This document shows positions 1-5,843 of a stretch of 5,843 nt of DNA, in pieces; position 1 is the first letter of the stretch; each line of letters starts with the position of its first letter. The notes under the pieces are model-generated. The model was not told where the DNA came from, made no database searches, and saw only the letters and a list, made by a program, of their open reading frames with translations. This stretch comes from Candidatus Caldarchaeum sp. (GTDB taxonomy: Archaea > Thermoproteota > Nitrososphaeria_A > Caldarchaeales > Caldarchaeaceae): positions 1 through 5,843 of the forward strand of contig JANXEM010000032.1 in NCBI GenBank assembly GCA_025058435.1, written 5' to 3'. The translations under genes and the position numbers were made by a program.

Positions 1-516
1 GGAGAAAAGACCGAGGAAGGAACAACTTTGGGTCAAGCGGTCTACAACATCGAAGCCGCTTCAGCACTGTACACCATGACATTCAACCTTGACATTTCGG
101 GCATCGGCGTCCCGTCGACACAGTTCGGAGAAAAACATCCCGAGGAAAAAGAGCTCGAAGCTCAGGCCCCAAGGCGGCGTACGGCGGCCCTCAAAGCACT
201 GTCGGCGTTCATGAGTCAAATATCCTTCGGTGGAAAACATTCTCGGTACTTACCGAACGCTGAGCTGATGTCGTGTGTGTTAGCGCTGTCTGACATGCCT
301 TTCACGGTTACTCCCGGGAACTTCCGCAACTACGTCGAAAGAACAAGTGTTAAGCTGAAGAAGCTGTCTTCGATATTTAACGTCGGCGGCAGGGTTTGGG
401 CCGTGGTAAAGGAGAAGAACGTGACCGTTCCTTCTGAAGTAAAAATTGTTGAAAACGCGGAAGACATCGTCGCTGAACTCCTCGAAAACCTCCGTCAAAA
501 GAACATCGTAGCATGA
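1..516 (+). CDS. cas7: Cas7 (Csa2/DevR family) backbone subunit of type I-A Cascade, C-terminal part
   Basis: The reading frame is open from base 1 to the TGA at 514-516, giving 171 residues with no start in the window; the TTG at 28 is only an internal leucine codon. Csa2 proteins are usually about 320 residues, so roughly half is present. The visible part closely resembles archaeal Csa2 as I recall it: a 'QAVYNIEAASALYTMTFNLD' stretch, then 'VPSTQFGEKHPEEKELE', a basic 'RRRTAALKAL' helix, and 'FGGKHSRYLPNAELMS'. Cas7 is an RRM-fold RNA-binding protein that polymerises along the crRNA spacer to form the backbone of the surveillance complex. Its stop lies one base before the cas5a ATG, as expected because Cas7 and Cas5 form a tight pair. 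The family call is firm. Residues in the missing N-terminal half cannot be assessed. Confidence 0.93.
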   Translation, partial: GEKTEEGTTLGQAVYNIEAASALYTMTFNLDISGIGVPSTQFGEKHPEEKELEAQAPRRRTAALKALSAFMSQISFGGKHSRYLPNAELMSCVLALSDMPFTVTPGNFRNYVERTSVKLKKLSSIFNVGGRVWAVVKEKNVTVPSEVKIVENAEDIVAELLENLRQKNIVA

Positions 517-517
517 A

Positions 518-1354
518 ATGTTCTCCGTGCTGCTACGTGTCACCTTCGCATGGGGCTTCAGCGTAAAGGTTCCGAAGGAAGCGAAATCTCAAGCGGCTTT
601 TTCGTTGCCGCCTCCCACGACGATAATTGGAGCAGTAACCCGTGGCCTCGCTGTCGAAGAACATCGTGGCGAAATAGTGGAAAAAGACGGAAAACTCATT
701 TCTGCTGCAGCTGAATTTTTGGAAATCTTTAAATCAGCTTCAGCTTTCGTTGACGTACGGGCCATTCAATCCAAGGAAGCGGCTCTCGGCAAATACAGCG
801 AAGACCCGATAAGATATCAGATTCACCAGTTTCAGAAACCAGATAGACGGAAAAGCCCAGACCACCGCTACAACATCATCCAAGCCGGCAAAATCTACTC
901 CCCTTCCATGTCTCTTGTATTAGGGCTAATAGGCGACGAAAAGAATGCGGAAAAAAAGCTCGGCTTCGATTGGCGGCGTAAAATCGAGAAAGCATGTTAC
1001 GGTGTTACGTATGTTGGGGCGAAAGAGAGCATAGTTTCCGTGGAAGATGTGGTCGTCGATGCCTCTCCGCGACGGTTGACGGGGGATTTTCGGACGAGGT
1101 TCTACCATCCCCGACACGTTGTCAAAGAGGTGGTGAAAGTCGAGCCGTCGCTTTGGACCTTGGGCGGCACTTATGTCGAAAGGTTTTGGCGTTGGGAATA
1201 TGAATGGGGGGAGGAGCCTCCTCTCGAGGAATATCTGGTTCCCGGGAATAGAGAACCTGTTTTGAGCAACTACGTCGTTTTGAAAACAACCCCCGGCATC
1301 GAAGTCTTCGAGGTGGGAGAGGATGGTCTCGCCGTCTTTCGCCGAAGTATATGA
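518..1354 (+). CDS. cas5: Cas5a, crRNA 5'-handle-binding subunit of type I-A Cascade
   Basis: This 278-residue protein has the Cas5 N-terminal signature: a beta strand (residues 2-14), then 'FSVKVPKEAKSQAAFSLPPP' running into 'PPPTTIIGAV' (31-40). A second archaeal Cas5-like segment, 'VGAKESIVSV', lies near residues 166-175. Cas5 is an RRM-fold protein that caps the 5' handle of the crRNA and contacts the large subunit; in type I-A it is not the processing nuclease, a role held by Cas6. The ATG at 518 begins one base after the cas7 stop and lacks a convincing Shine-Dalgarno motif, so translation is probably coupled to cas7 termination. The C-terminal 10 codons are shared in another frame with cas3'. 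The Cas5 assignment is strong; the a-subtype comes mainly from the operon context. Confidence 0.92.
   Translation: MFSVLLRVTFAWGFSVKVPKEAKSQAAFSLPPPTTIIGAVTRGLAVEEHRGEIVEKDGKLISAAAEFLEIFKSASAFVDVRAIQSKEAALGKYSEDPIRYQIHQFQKPDRRKSPDHRYNIIQAGKIYSPSMSLVLGLIGDEKNAEKKLGFDWRRKIEKACYGVTYVGAKESIVSVEDVVVDASPRRLTGDFRTRFYHPRHVVKEVVKVEPSLWTLGGTYVERFWRWEYEWGEEPPLEEYLVPGNREPVLSNYVVLKTTPGIEVFEVGEDGLAVFRRSI
1310..1315 (+). promoter_or_regulatory. Ribosome binding site for cas3'
   Basis: GAGGTG lies inside the cas5a coding sequence, 7 bases before the ATG at 1323, and matches the archaeal anti-Shine-Dalgarno (complement GGAGGTGA). It supports the early ATG and hence the 32-base overlap with cas5a. Confidence 0.65.
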
Positions 1355-2951
1355 AAAGGTCTGCGAAGGCCTCAACCAGCTACCGCCGAGGCCGCTGCTC
1401 GTAAAAGCCTTAGAAAAAATTGAAGAAAGAATTTCAAACAGGGAGAACATCCTACTTTTCTTGGAAGCACCGACTGGATACGGTAAAACATCGCTTTCCC
1501 TCAGCCTCTACGCCGCCATCAAAGCCGGCAGACACGACTTGGGCCAGCGGGTGATACACGTTCTGCCGATGCGGTCTATCGGCACCGACATGAAAAAGAA
1601 AATGACCGAGCGAATAGAGCAGTTAAGGGAGAAGGGCATGCACCTCGACTCCAACGACGTCGGGCTTCAGCAGATGCATTCACCCGGCAGCCCCATGCTC
1701 TGCAAAAAATTCGTCATCACCACACTTGACACATTCATTTCATGTTTCTACAAAATGCCGGCCGCGGAAATCTCCAAAATAGAACGCTACGGCACAGCCC
1801 ACTACGAAATTCCCAGAGCATGCATCTACACATCCATCGTTGTTTTCGACGAATTCCACCTCTACACCAGCGCCAAAGCCTTGACCGGCGGAGAAAGCAA
1901 ATCTCTGACGGCATCCGTCTCATGCATAAGGTCTCTGGTCGAAACAGGGGTTCCTGTAGTGATTTCGACGGCGACCATGCCCAACTGCGTGAAGAACGCG
2001 GTCAAACAACAGCTCGAACTGGCCGGATACGGAGACGAAATAGATGAGATAATCCCATCGGAACACGACAGAAACTTCCGGAAAAGAAACATTCAAGTCT
2101 CTGTCTACGAAGGCGAACTGACCGAGCTCCTCAACACACTACGTCAACAAAGGAGAATATTGATTATTTTCAACACGGTTTCGCATGCCGTGAAAAACTA
2201 TCTGCAGCTCAAGAGCAGCGGTTTCGAGCCGATTTTGCTTCATTCACGGATTGTCGAAAAAACAAAGCGGGAAAGGCTGGCGGCGTTGGAAAACGGAAAA
2301 AGCGGAAACTTGATAATGGTTTCGACTCAGGTTCTGGAAGCCGGTGTCGACAAAAGCTTTGACGTGTTGGTGACCGAAGCGGCCACGCCCGATTCGATAA
2401 TCCAAAGGGCCGGCAGAGTAGCCAGATACGGGGGCGACGGCTACGTCTTCGTGACGCCGACCACGCCCGAAGGCGAAGCTGTTTACGGCAGAACGCTTCC
2501 GGCCCAAGCCTACCAATACGTCGCCGAAAGAAATTCCATAGATCAAAACATGCTCCGCCTGATTGACGAAGCCGCGTCAGGTCAGCCGTTGGACCTCGGC
2601 TACAAAGGCCTTCTCCAGGAGATAGACAGCTATCCATCCTATTCGGTCGATTACGCCGAAAGAGTTTGGAGGGCCGTGTGCGGCTTCGTAAGGGATGGAG
2701 AACAGGTGGCCGTAATTCCGCAAAAATACGTCGGCGCGGCAAACCGTTGGGACCATCTTTTCTGTGTAGATGATGAAAAGTTCTTCACCCTTTATAGGCA
2801 AAAACTCATCCGGAGGGCCTTGTTCGAGGACGGAGAAATCAACGGCCTCAATCGGATTGATGAAAGCAGATGTCTTTCGGAGCAGTTTTTCCGATTGAAC
2901 GTGGTCGCCGCCATCGTTGAGGAATATGATGAGGAGGTTGGGTTAAGTTGA
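1323..2951 (+). CDS. cas3': Cas3', stand-alone DEAD/DEAH-like superfamily 2 helicase of type I-A CRISPR
   Basis: This 542-residue helicase has the superfamily 2 motifs in order: Walker A 'EAPTGYGKTS' (48-57, K55), motif Ia 'VLPMRSI' (80-86), 'TTLDTF' (133-138), Walker B 'DEFH' (176-179), motif III 'STAT' (215-218), motif IV 'IIFNTVSHA' (281-289), motif V 'VSTQVLEAGVD' (333-343) and motif VI 'QRAGRVARYG' (361-370). About 170 further residues form the C-terminal region. There is no HD domain, which is the type I-A state; the nuclease is the next gene. The protein is expected to unwind or translocate target DNA using ATP after Cascade binds. All catalytic motifs are intact, so it should be active. 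The ATG at 1323 has a good GAGGTG site, and no later in-frame start is plausible before Walker A. The start overlaps cas5a by 32 bases. Confidence 0.95.
   Translation: MVSPSFAEVYEKVCEGLNQLPPRPLLVKALEKIEERISNRENILLFLEAPTGYGKTSLSLSLYAAIKAGRHDLGQRVIHVLPMRSIGTDMKKKMTERIEQLREKGMHLDSNDVGLQQMHSPGSPMLCKKFVITTLDTFISCFYKMPAAEISKIERYGTAHYEIPRACIYTSIVVFDEFHLYTSAKALTGGESKSLTASVSCIRSLVETGVPVVISTATMPNCVKNAVKQQLELAGYGDEIDEIIPSEHDRNFRKRNIQVSVYEGELTELLNTLRQQRRILIIFNTVSHAVKNYLQLKSSGFEPILLHSRIVEKTKRERLAALENGKSGNLIMVSTQVLEAGVDKSFDVLVTEAATPDSIIQRAGRVARYGGDGYVFVTPTTPEGEAVYGRTLPAQAYQYVAERNSIDQNMLRLIDEAASGQPLDLGYKGLLQEIDSYPSYSVDYAERVWRAVCGFVRDGEQVAVIPQKYVGAANRWDHLFCVDDEKFFTLYRQKLIRRALFEDGEINGLNRIDESRCLSEQFFRLNVVAAIVEEYDEEVGLS
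2933..2937 (+). promoter_or_regulatory. Ribosome binding site for cas3''
   Basis: GGAGG lies within the 3' end of cas3', 10 bases before the TTG at 2948. It decides in favour of that unusual start codon, which overlaps the cas3' stop as TTGA. Confidence 0.6.
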
Positions 2952-3721
2952 AGCCGTGCGCTTTTGAACACCAATCTCTCACCCAGCATCTGATATCGGT
3001 GACCAGTAAGGCCGATGCTTTCGTTTCCCGCGGCTACATCGAAACGTTGTGCACGAGGCTTGAACGTGCCGGCGTTGCTGCGGAACAAGATACGGTTCGG
3101 AAGCTGGTTTCCGTTACCGCATTTTTCCACGACGTCGGCAAGGCCGTCAAATACTATCAGGAGAGGTTCGATGATGGATGTGTCTGCGTTAAGGGTAAAT
3201 GTAGTTTCTATCTCCATGAGCTGCTGTCGGCGGTTTACGTCAAACGATATCTTTTGCGTTCGAGAGATTGTGATGAGAGGTTGCGGACTTTGGCTGTGCT
3301 CGCCGTCATGAACCACATGCATGCTCTCAGAGATTACGCTTCCGTGAGAGGCCAGTTCGGGCCCGAAATTAGTGGAAGGCCTCGTCATGTTATCGAGCTT
3401 TTCCAGAAAACTTGGATAGAACGGCCGCATCTCGACAAGATTCTTGAGGCCGCTGAATCCTGCCGATTTTTGGATATCGACGTTTTGCGTCAAACTCTTT
3501 CGAATGAAGTTGAGTTTGGTGAGGTGCAGTCGTTGTTGGGCGATGCTGAACGTGAGGAGGAAAATAGGCGGAGTTATTTGAAGTTGTATGTTTTGCTGTT
3601 GCTACCTGTTGTGTTGGGTGATAACTTGGACGCCGTTGAAAGGAGAAGAAATGATGAACAATCTCGGAGTAGGAAAGCTTTTCTCGATGAGCTGCGGTAT
3701 CTTTTGGGTGAGCGGCTGTGA
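2948..3721 (+). CDS. cas3'': Cas3'', stand-alone HD-family nuclease of type I-A CRISPR
   Basis: This 257-residue protein has the HD phosphohydrolase/nuclease layout: an early histidine pair (H8, H14), the signature 'FFHDVGKA' (H61, D62, K65), 'FYLHELLSA' (H90), 'MNHMHALRDY' (H123, H125) and a late 'GDNLDA' aspartate (D225). These are the expected metal ligands of Cas3'' nucleases, which cut single-stranded DNA exposed by the Cas3' helicase in the target R-loop. The TTG start shares the four bases TTGA with the cas3' stop and has a GGAGG site upstream, so the two halves of Cas3 are probably made in coupled fashion. Two oddities stand out: a cysteine cluster (C78, C80, C85) just before H90, and an H-M-H arrangement where relatives usually have adjacent histidines. 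The last 60 or so codons use more TTG and T-ending codons than cas3'. The family call is firm. Confidence 0.93.
   Translation: MKPCAFEHQSLTQHLISVTSKADAFVSRGYIETLCTRLERAGVAAEQDTVRKLVSVTAFFHDVGKAVKYYQERFDDGCVCVKGKCSFYLHELLSAVYVKRYLLRSRDCDERLRTLAVLAVMNHMHALRDYASVRGQFGPEISGRPRHVIELFQKTWIERPHLDKILEAAESCRFLDIDVLRQTLSNEVEFGEVQSLLGDAEREEENRRSYLKLYVLLLLPVVLGDNLDAVERRRNDEQSRSRKAFLDELRYLLGERL
3707..3711 (+). promoter_or_regulatory. Ribosome binding site for the cas8a2 gene
   Basis: GGTGA lies in the last codons of cas3'', 6 bases before the GTG at 3718. Motif and spacing are ideal for an archaeal Shine-Dalgarno and support the GTG start that overlaps the cas3'' stop. Confidence 0.7.
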
Positions 3722-4827
3722 AGAGCATATCGATTCCGACGCCCACCCGGTTTGCGGCTGATTGTTTGATGACTCTCCTCTACCATCTCGACAGAGCCTA
3801 CGACATCATCGTCTCCGGCGAAAACATCGTCATCCAAGGCCCGCGACCGCTCGAAGCTCTCCGTGAAGCAGTTCTCACCGCGCAGCAGGTCCTGACACGT
3901 AGAATTCAATCCGATGAAAGATATTGGTCGAGGATACCCGCCTCCGGAAACGATAAGAAGATACTGAGAACACTATTCAAGGCTCTGCAGCTTCCGGAAG
4001 ATTCTTTATCGTTTGATTTGGTCAGAGTTTTGGCCAGCCGGCCCGTCGATTTTACGCAGGGAATTAAGTTGCCATCCATTCTTAAGCCGGAGTTCTACGA
4101 ATACAATCGGTTGGCTGGCTACGCTGGCGAAACCATGAGGAAGATGGACACCGCATATCCCGCTTATCTAGTGGGCCTCTGTTTGGTCGGATATCTTCTT
4201 TCGAAAATTGGATATTGTTGGCTGGAGCGGGGGGCGCGGGTCGCGGTTTTGATGACTCCTTTGACTACTTCGTCTCCGAGGCCTTTCGCGGTCGACCCGG
4301 AATATCGGCTGGCCGCTTTTTTGGACCCCGTCGAGCAACTCGAGCACGCTCTTCACGGCCAGAAACAGCGGTACAGGTTGGATGGCTTGTTTCCGGAAAC
4401 TGCTCTGCATCTCTGGCTTGCGTCGAAGGCCGGCGGGATGAGGATAAAGCTTTACGCCGTGAACGAGCCCGGTGGACAAAACCCCGCTACTTTGTTCACT
4501 TCGTTCCAGATGAACTTGACGACGGTTTACGAAGCCATGACGAAGACCGGGTTGACAACCGGATACATGAAAGACAAAATCGCCAGCCTCGCCGGACGTG
4601 CTCTGGACACGTTGAGAAAAGATTTGGCCAAAACGCTTGCGATACGGTTTTCCACGCTTCTTTTCGAGGCGTTGTCGGGGACGAAGCAGGTCGAAGATTT
4701 TGTCTACGCCGCCAACCGCGAGCTTCTTCCGTATTTGATGAAGGATTTGGAAAAGGATTCGAGCTACTATGTTGCTAACGATGCCGTGTCGATCGGCCGC
4801 GTCCTGTTGAGGCGGGCGATGGTTTAG
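3718..4827 (+). CDS. cas8a2: Cas8a2 (Csa4/CsaX-type) large subunit of type I-A Cascade
   Basis: This 369-residue protein sits exactly where Sulfolobales type I-A operons carry csa4/csaX, between cas3'' and cas6, and its length suits that family. A conserved-looking block 'LPSILKPEFYEYNR' lies at residues 118-131, followed by a hydrophobic stretch (about 149-168) that contains polar and charged residues and is not a convincing membrane segment. A helical, charged C-terminal part runs from about 270 to the end. No CxxC pairs are present, which argues against the zinc-ribbon Cas8a1 type. Large subunits recognise the PAM and the start of the R-loop and help recruit Cas3; no catalytic residues are expected. 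The GTG start overlaps the cas3'' stop as GTGA and has an ideal GGTGA site. The call rests more on gene order and size than on motifs, because Cas8 proteins diverge quickly. Confidence 0.82.
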   Translation: MKSISIPTPTRFAADCLMTLLYHLDRAYDIIVSGENIVIQGPRPLEALREAVLTAQQVLTRRIQSDERYWSRIPASGNDKKILRTLFKALQLPEDSLSFDLVRVLASRPVDFTQGIKLPSILKPEFYEYNRLAGYAGETMRKMDTAYPAYLVGLCLVGYLLSKIGYCWLERGARVAVLMTPLTTSSPRPFAVDPEYRLAAFLDPVEQLEHALHGQKQRYRLDGLFPETALHLWLASKAGGMRIKLYAVNEPGGQNPATLFTSFQMNLTTVYEAMTKTGLTTGYMKDKIASLAGRALDTLRKDLAKTLAIRFSTLLFEALSGTKQVEDFVYAANRELLPYLMKDLEKDSSYYVANDAVSIGRVLLRRAMV

Positions 4828-4832
4828 GTGAG
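4827..4832 (+). promoter_or_regulatory. Ribosome binding site for cas6
   Basis: GGTGAG begins on the last base of the cas8a2 stop codon. It abuts the ATG at 4833, which is too close for normal use, but stands 6 bases before the in-frame TTG at 4839. The same spacing occurs at the cas8a2 start, so the motif favours TTG 4839 as the cas6 start. Confidence 0.6.
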
Positions 4833-5714
4833 ATGGGGTTGGTTGTTTCTTTTCTGTTTCGAGCTGTTTCGCCGAACCCAATCGAGGTGGATGTTTTCTC
4901 GGGTTTCTACGTTCGCGGAATTTTCTTTTCGCTCCTGAAGTCCGTCGACCCCGGCCTCGCGACCGTTGTTCACGAAGACCGGACGCTCAGCCCCTACAGC
5001 ACGTCGCCCCTCGAAAACATCCAAGGCCGTAAAATGTTCTACGGAACGGTGCCGCCGGGCTCTCCTTTCCAGTTCAGGATAACGACGCTGCGGAACTCGG
5101 TCTCCGATGCGTTGGCCCGCAGCCTGACGGGAGTTTCTCCACCATCCATCGAAGTCAACAGAGTTAGGGCGAATGTATCCGAGGTTGTGGTCGAACATTT
5201 CGGCGGCCAGCTGTCAGGTTCGTCGAGCGAACATTCCCGGTATGAAGTGGTTTTCAGGACGCCGACATTTTTCCGCAACACGCAAAAGGGCCCCGGCGTT
5301 TTACAGCTTCTTCTCCCCCGTCGTCTCCGGAGAAAGGTGAAGCCCGTGTACCGCTACATCATCGTGCCCGATCCCTATCATTTCTTCCGGAATCTCGCCC
5401 GGCTCTACCGGCAGTTCTGTAAACCCAATTTTCCCTACAGGTCTTACAGCGAATGGCTGCTGGAAGGCGGTGTTGCTCTAGAAACCTATGACAGTTTGAA
5501 GGTCTACAAAGTTTATGATAGTGATGGGACTTGGTCGCGTGGTTTCGTAGGTAGGGCGGTGTTTTCGGTTCCGAAGGACCTTTACGACGGTAGGATGGCG
5601 AAGATAACAGGTGAGTTGCTCGAGTTCGCTCGTTTCAGCAACGTGGGCGGTAACAGGACCGCTGGGTTTGGCGTGATAGATTATAGGGTTGCCGATAGCC
5701 GGGAAAGTGGTTGA
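4833..5714 (+). CDS. cas6: Cas6, crRNA-processing endoribonuclease
   Basis: From the ATG at 4833 the protein is 293 residues. It shows the Cas6 hallmark, a C-terminal glycine-rich loop 'NVGGNRTAGFGV' (270-281), and the N-terminal segment 'VVHEDRTLSPYSTSPL' (45-60), where many archaeal Cas6 proteins have H followed by a P-x-S-x-SPL-like pattern. 'GTVPPGSPFQFRITTL' (71-86) fits the following strand. Cas6 cleaves the CRISPR repeat RNA on the 3' side of the repeat stem, leaving the 8-base 5' handle; H47 is a candidate catalytic residue, by inference only. The ATG has no usable Shine-Dalgarno because GGTGAG touches it. The TTG at 4839, two codons later, is well placed and may be the true start, giving 291 residues. 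The gene lies 5 bases after cas8a2, and its stop overlaps the cas1 start. Confidence 0.92.
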   Translation: MGLVVSFLFRAVSPNPIEVDVFSGFYVRGIFFSLLKSVDPGLATVVHEDRTLSPYSTSPLENIQGRKMFYGTVPPGSPFQFRITTLRNSVSDALARSLTGVSPPSIEVNRVRANVSEVVVEHFGGQLSGSSSEHSRYEVVFRTPTFFRNTQKGPGVLQLLLPRRLRRKVKPVYRYIIVPDPYHFFRNLARLYRQFCKPNFPYRSYSEWLLEGGVALETYDSLKVYKVYDSDGTWSRGFVGRAVFSVPKDLYDGRMAKITGELLEFARFSNVGGNRTAGFGVIDYRVADSRESG

Positions 5715-5843
5715 ACGAGCTGGTCATCGACAAGCCCGGTTCGTATTTGGGGGTTAGGAAAGGGCTTTTCTACGTCAAAACGAAGGACGGCGGCCGCAGT
5801 GAATTTTCGCCCGCCGAGTTGTCGCATCTTTCGATAAGGTGTC
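5711..5843 (+). CDS. cas1: Cas1 integrase, N-terminal fragment cut by the window edge
   Basis: A frame opens at TTG 5711 and runs to the last base, giving 44 codons. The product 'MNELVIDKPGSYLGVRKG' continues with 'LFYVKTKDGG' and ends in a 'SPAELSHLSI' stretch, which is the usual start of the Cas1 N-terminal beta-sheet domain (I-D-x-x-G-S-x-L-G-V-R-K-G, then a short basic strand, then a P-x-x-x-L-x-x-I segment). Cas1 with Cas2 integrates new spacers into CRISPR arrays; its catalytic glutamate, histidine and aspartate lie downstream, outside the window. The TTG shares TTGA with the cas6 stop, the same junction as cas3'/cas3''. No clear GGTGA or GGAGG precedes it, only a purine-rich GGGAAAG, so initiation probably depends on coupling to cas6. 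The start codon is less certain than the family. Confidence 0.85.
   Translation, partial: MNELVIDKPGSYLGVRKGLFYVKTKDGGRSEFSPAELSHLSIRC

Noticed and set aside
727..734. TATA-like CTTTAAAT inside cas5a, a possible internal archaeal promoter
   Set aside because: No convincing BRE element accompanies it, and no gene starts within several hundred bases downstream. A/T-rich octamers of this kind occur by chance.
926..1450. Minus-strand 174-codon frame across the cas5a/cas3' junction
   Set aside because: It is opposite two confident genes and shows no family resemblance.
2792..3493. Minus-strand open frame of 233 codons opposite cas3' end and cas3''
   Set aside because: It lies opposite well-supported cas genes and has no recognisable domain or Shine-Dalgarno. 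It arises because few codons on the plus strand produce reverse-complement stops.
4165..4221. Possible membrane segment in Cas8a2
   Set aside because: The hydrophobic stretch is short and contains polar residues and a lysine. A buried helix in a soluble complex subunit is the simpler reading.
4215..4778. Plus-strand 187-codon frame inside cas8a2
   Set aside because: The product has low-complexity arginine and glycine composition and is an alternative frame of a gene supported by start site, size and operon position.
4168..4881. Minus-strand open frame of 237 codons opposite cas8a2
   Set aside because: The product is arginine-, proline- and glutamine-rich without motifs, typical of an antisense shadow. 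It spans the cas8a2/cas6 junction with no promoter.
1..5843. CRISPR array, insertion sequence, tRNA or intrinsic terminator
   Set aside because: I saw no regularly spaced direct repeats, terminal inverted repeats, cloverleaf or hairpin plus T-run, and coding sequence leaves no gap longer than 5 bases.

Overview
The window is the interior of one long, co-directional plus-strand operon encoding a type I-A (archaeal, 'Csa/Apern') CRISPR-Cas system. In order it carries: the C-terminal part of cas7 (csa2), cas5a, the separate Cas3' helicase, the separate Cas3'' HD nuclease, a Cas8a2/Csa4-type large subunit, cas6, and the first 44 codons of cas1. This is the order known from Sulfolobales and related archaea (csa5-cas7-cas5-cas3'-cas3''-cas8a2-cas6), with an adaptation gene joined directly to the 3' end. 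No CRISPR array, tRNA, rRNA, transposon or terminator is visible, and nearly every base is coding.

The organism is most likely an archaeon, probably thermophilic. The evidence is the type I-A architecture with helicase and nuclease as separate genes, GGTGA/GGAGG Shine-Dalgarno motifs matching the archaeal 16S 3' end, and frequent TTG and GTG starts. Base composition looks close to 50% GC. Affiliation with the Thermoproteota/TACK group (for example an Aigarchaeota- or Bathyarchaeota-like lineage) is a guess from gene content; the window has no phylogenetic marker.

Layout: cas7 (1-516, 5' end missing) is followed after 1 base by cas5a (518-1354). cas3' (1323-2951) starts 32 bases inside cas5a. 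cas3'' (2948-3721) overlaps cas3' by the 4 bases TTGA, and cas8a2 (3718-4827) overlaps cas3'' by GTGA. cas6 follows after 5 bases (start 4833, or more probably 4839), and cas1 (5711 onward) overlaps cas6 by TTGA. Such packing implies one polycistronic mRNA with translational coupling.

Working model, from knowledge of the family: Cas6 cuts the pre-crRNA. Cas7 forms the crRNA-binding backbone, Cas5 caps the 5' handle and Cas8a2 acts as the large subunit of the Cascade-like surveillance complex. On target recognition, the Cas3' helicase and Cas3'' nuclease unwind and degrade the DNA. Cas1, with Cas2 and Cas4 presumably further downstream, inserts new spacers. The small subunit Csa5 is not in the window and would be expected upstream of cas7.

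I did not find a previously undescribed system. The points worth a second look are details: a cysteine cluster and an H-x-H variant in Cas3'', the cas6 start, the 32-base cas5a/cas3' overlap, the fusion of the cas1 gene to the interference operon, and a local change in codon use.
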